This document shows, piece after piece, positions 7,492 to 9,228 of a DNA stretch of 9,228 bases (position 1 is its first letter; every line of letters begins with the position of its first letter). The notes below the pieces were generated by a model. The model was given only the letters and a program-made list of their open reading frames with translations, made no database searches and was not told the origin of the DNA. A program made the translations under genes and the position numbers. Source of the stretch: Pseudomonadota bacterium (GTDB lineage Bacteria; Pseudomonadota; Alphaproteobacteria; Rhizobiales; Hyphomicrobiaceae); the NCBI GenBank assembly GCA_023412745.1, contig JAEZBZ010000022.1, forward strand, positions 1-9,228. Direction: 5' to 3'.

Positions 7492-7953
7492 CTATTTGGT
7501 CACGCACGACAGATGGCCAAACGCCATTCCTGCAGCGTGTAAGCTTGCTGCAAACCAAAATGCCAAGAATACCCGGGGGATCCAGGATGACCAGATACGC
7601 GGAAAAGGCTTCCGCTTACCCTCGCTGTCGCCCCGAACCGCTTCCAAATATCGGATGTATATGGGGTCACCTATTTCAGCATGTTCCAGATGGGTCTTCT
7701 TAAGGAAGCGAATGCCTCGCGATAGTCCATTGTTGACGACCATCATGAGGATTGTCACCGTCACGGCGACCGCGACGATAGCCAAAAGCGCTAGCGTGAG
7801 ATCATAGCGACGGCAAAATTCCTGGGCCGTGAGGACTTGCGCGTAACCGATGATCAAAAATGCCTGGGCGATGAGCAGCGCTTCAATGCGACTATGTAGC
7901 AAATCATCTGCGGCGGCATGATAACGCCACGCGCGATCAATATCGTCAGCCAT
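7492..7953 (-). CDS. Hypothetical three-helix inner-membrane protein
   Basis: I do not recognise this 153-residue protein. A polar, amphipathic N-terminus (MADDIDRAWRYHAAADDLLHSR, 1-22) is followed by a predicted membrane helix at about 24-42, a short loop, a very hydrophobic helix at 52-73, a basic/charged loop (74-124, with LKKTHLEHAEIG and EGKRKPFPR) and a third helix at 125-146 (IPRVFLAFWFAASLHAAG). Positive charges in the long loop suggest that it faces the cytoplasm. The ATG at 7953 with GAGGA close upstream is preferred; the frame stays open to a TTG at 8043, but that extension has no ribosome site. GC over 7501-7860 is 192/360 by hand (53%), well below neighbouring argD (a sampled line gives 67%), which suggests more recent acquisition. 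Its strand matches the flanking genes, but hairpins separate it from argD, so it is probably its own unit. Confidence 0.75.
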   Translation of the reverse strand: MADDIDRAWRYHAAADDLLHSRIEALLIAQAFLIIGYAQVLTAQEFCRRYDLTLALLAIVAVAVTVTILMMVVNNGLSRGIRFLKKTHLEHAEIGDPIYIRYLEAVRGDSEGKRKPFPRIWSSWIPRVFLAFWFAASLHAAGMAFGHLSCVTK

Positions 7954-8069
7954 GGTTCCTCGCAAATCGTCACCTAAGCATCGAAACAGTACGGATAAGC
8001 TGACGACTTGAGAAGTAGGCAGTAGACTGATTACACAGCCCAATTCACGCGCGAAATGTTGTCATGGCG

Positions 8070-9194
8070 CTATTTGGGCGTGATGCGCAGGATGCGGCCC
8101 TTGTCGCTGTCGGTTGCGACGTAGATGGCGCCGTCGGGGCCCATGCGGACATCGCGGATGCGCTCGCCGAGATCCGTCAGCAACTCTTCCTCGGCCGTCA
8201 CGGTCTCGCCATCGAGAACAACGCGGGACAGATGTGTCTTAGCCAGCGCGCCGACGAAGATGTTGCCCTTCCACTGTGGAGCCAGATCGCCGGTGTAGAA
8301 CGCCATGCCGGACGGCGCGATCGAGGGATCCCAATAGTATAGTGGCTGCTTCATGCCCTTGCGCTCGCGCGGGATGGTCTCGCCGCTGTAGTGCGTGCCG
8401 TAGCTGATTACCGGCCAGCCATAGTTCAGGCCCTTGCGGGGAATGTTGATCTCGTCGCCGCCGCGCGCGCCATGCTCGATGATCCACAATTCGCCGGTTT
8501 CAGGATGGATGGAGGCCGACTGCGGGTTGCGGTGGCCGTAGGACCAGATCTCCGGGCGCGCCTTGTCTTGGCCAACGAACGGGTTGTCGTCGGGCACCGA
8601 ACCGTCCTGGTTGATGCGCACCACCTTGCCCCAGTGGCGCGACAGATCCTGCGCGTATTGCATCTGGAAGCGTTCGCCGAGCGTCACGAACAGCCTGCCG
8701 TCCGGCGCGATGGCGATGCGCGAGCCGAAATGCAGGCCGCTGGCCAATCCGGGCTCCTGGCGGAAAATGACCTGCACGTCCTCAAGCCGCGCGGTCTTTC
8801 CGTCTTCGACCAAGCGCGCCCGCGCCACGGCCGTGCCATTGAGGCCTTTGTCGCGCGGTTCGGCGTAGCTGAAGAAGAGGGTCCCGGTGGTTGCGAAATC
8901 CGGCGCCAGCGCGACGTCGAGCAGGCCGCCCTGGCGCTGGGCTTCGACCTTCGGCAGGCCTTGCACCGGCTCGGATAGCGCGCCGTCCTTGCCGACGATG
9001 CGCAACCGGCCCGGCCGTTCCGTCACCAGCATGCGACCTTCGGGCAGAAACTGAAACGCCCACGGACGCACCAGTCCCTCCGCCACCGTCTCGACCGTGA
9101 TCTCGCTTTTCGGAGTTTTCGGCGCATCAGTTTGCACCGCCATGGCAGCCGGCGCGATGGTCAGTGTGGCGAGGGCGGCGAGCAGCAGGCGCAT
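8070..9194 (-). CDS. PQQ-dependent aldose/sugar dehydrogenase (GSDH family, YliI-like)
   Basis: A 374-residue exported six-bladed beta-propeller enzyme of the glucose/sorbosone dehydrogenase family, which oxidises aldoses with PQQ and calcium in the periplasm (family knowledge). A signal peptide (MRLLLAALATLTIAPAAMA, cleavage after A19) is followed by LVRPWAFQFLPEGRMLVTER (41-60), GGLLDVALAPDF (89-100) and the catalytic-base histidine in GLHFGSRI (H155, equivalent to H144 of soluble glucose dehydrogenase by motif). Then come WGKVVRINQDGSVPDDNPF (188-206), the PQQ-contacting GHRNPQ (220-225), the EHGARGGDEIN box (240-250), NYGWP (257-261) and a C-terminal DVRMGPDGAIYVATDS blade. All key motifs are intact. 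The ATG at 9194 has GGAGGA three bases upstream, slightly close. Only 34 bases lie upstream in the window, so the promoter is not seen. The sugar specificity cannot be read from sequence. No PQQ synthesis gene is in view. Confidence 0.92.
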   Translation of the reverse strand: MRLLLAALATLTIAPAAMAVQTDAPKTPKSEITVETVAEGLVRPWAFQFLPEGRMLVTERPGRLRIVGKDGALSEPVQGLPKVEAQRQGGLLDVALAPDFATTGTLFFSYAEPRDKGLNGTAVARARLVEDGKTARLEDVQVIFRQEPGLASGLHFGSRIAIAPDGRLFVTLGERFQMQYAQDLSRHWGKVVRINQDGSVPDDNPFVGQDKARPEIWSYGHRNPQSASIHPETGELWIIEHGARGGDEINIPRKGLNYGWPVISYGTHYSGETIPRERKGMKQPLYYWDPSIAPSGMAFYTGDLAPQWKGNIFVGALAKTHLSRVVLDGETVTAEEELLTDLGERIRDVRMGPDGAIYVATDSDKGRILRITPK

Positions 9195-9228
9195 TGATCC
9201 TCCGGACGGTTGGCGGGCGGGGGCGGTT

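Noticed and set aside
7508..7582. Cluster of PstI, HindIII, SmaI and BamHI-like sites resembling a cloning polylinker
   Set aside because: The sites are spread out and not in vector order, and the reading frame of the third membrane helix runs through them without interruption, so they are natural coincidence.
8040..8079. Possible terminator after the sugar dehydrogenase (GCCCAA ... TTGGGC)
   Set aside because: Only a 6-bp stem with a loop of about 30 bases and no T run; it also overlaps the end of the coding sequence.

Overview
The window is a chromosomal segment of GC-rich DNA from an alphaproteobacterium, most likely of the order Hyphomicrobiales (Bradyrhizobium/Rhodopseudomonas-like). 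The evidence is the gene order argD-argF-hslO facing apaG, a small heat-shock gene with a rhizobial-type ROSE leader followed by a DUF1150 gene, and the codon use. No rRNA, tRNA, CRISPR array, insertion sequence, integrase or phage gene is visible. Most of the DNA is ordinary core-genome sequence, and no stretch over 300 bases lacks a gene or a regulatory region.

Left part (1-870, minus strand): a heat-shock operon. An RpoH-like promoter (843-870) drives a leader of about 100 nt that folds into a ROSE-type RNA thermometer over the ribosome-binding site of an Hsp20/alpha-crystallin chaperone (298-735). A DUF1150 gene follows (1-175, cut by the window edge), and its own Shine-Dalgarno sequence also lies in a predicted hairpin. 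Divergent from this (plus strand, 1017-1670) is a secreted protein with seven cysteines that I do not recognise. Hairpins at 1682-1764 separate it from a convergent ABC-F ATPase of the Uup type (1816-3645, minus).

Middle part (3646-7491): divergent from the ABC-F gene is apaG (3759-4151, plus). It converges on the minus-strand operon argD (acetylornithine aminotransferase), argF (ornithine carbamoyltransferase), hslO (Hsp33 redox-activated chaperone). The argF stop and hslO start codons abut. The stop codons of apaG and hslO both lie in one 9-bp inverted repeat. In front of argD are a candidate promoter and, just downstream of it, a 7-bp hairpin with a T run, an arrangement that resembles an attenuator.

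Right part (7492-9228, minus): an orphan three-helix membrane protein of distinctly lower GC (about 53% by hand count), then a signal-peptide-bearing PQQ-dependent sugar dehydrogenase of the GSDH/YliI family.

Functionally the window joins protein quality control (Hsp20, DUF1150, Hsp33), arginine biosynthesis, translation rescue (ABC-F) and periplasmic sugar oxidation. I see no new defence or mobile system. The most interesting items are the RNA-structure-based controls (ROSE leader, DUF1150 hairpin, argD leader hairpin) and the two uncharacterised envelope proteins.
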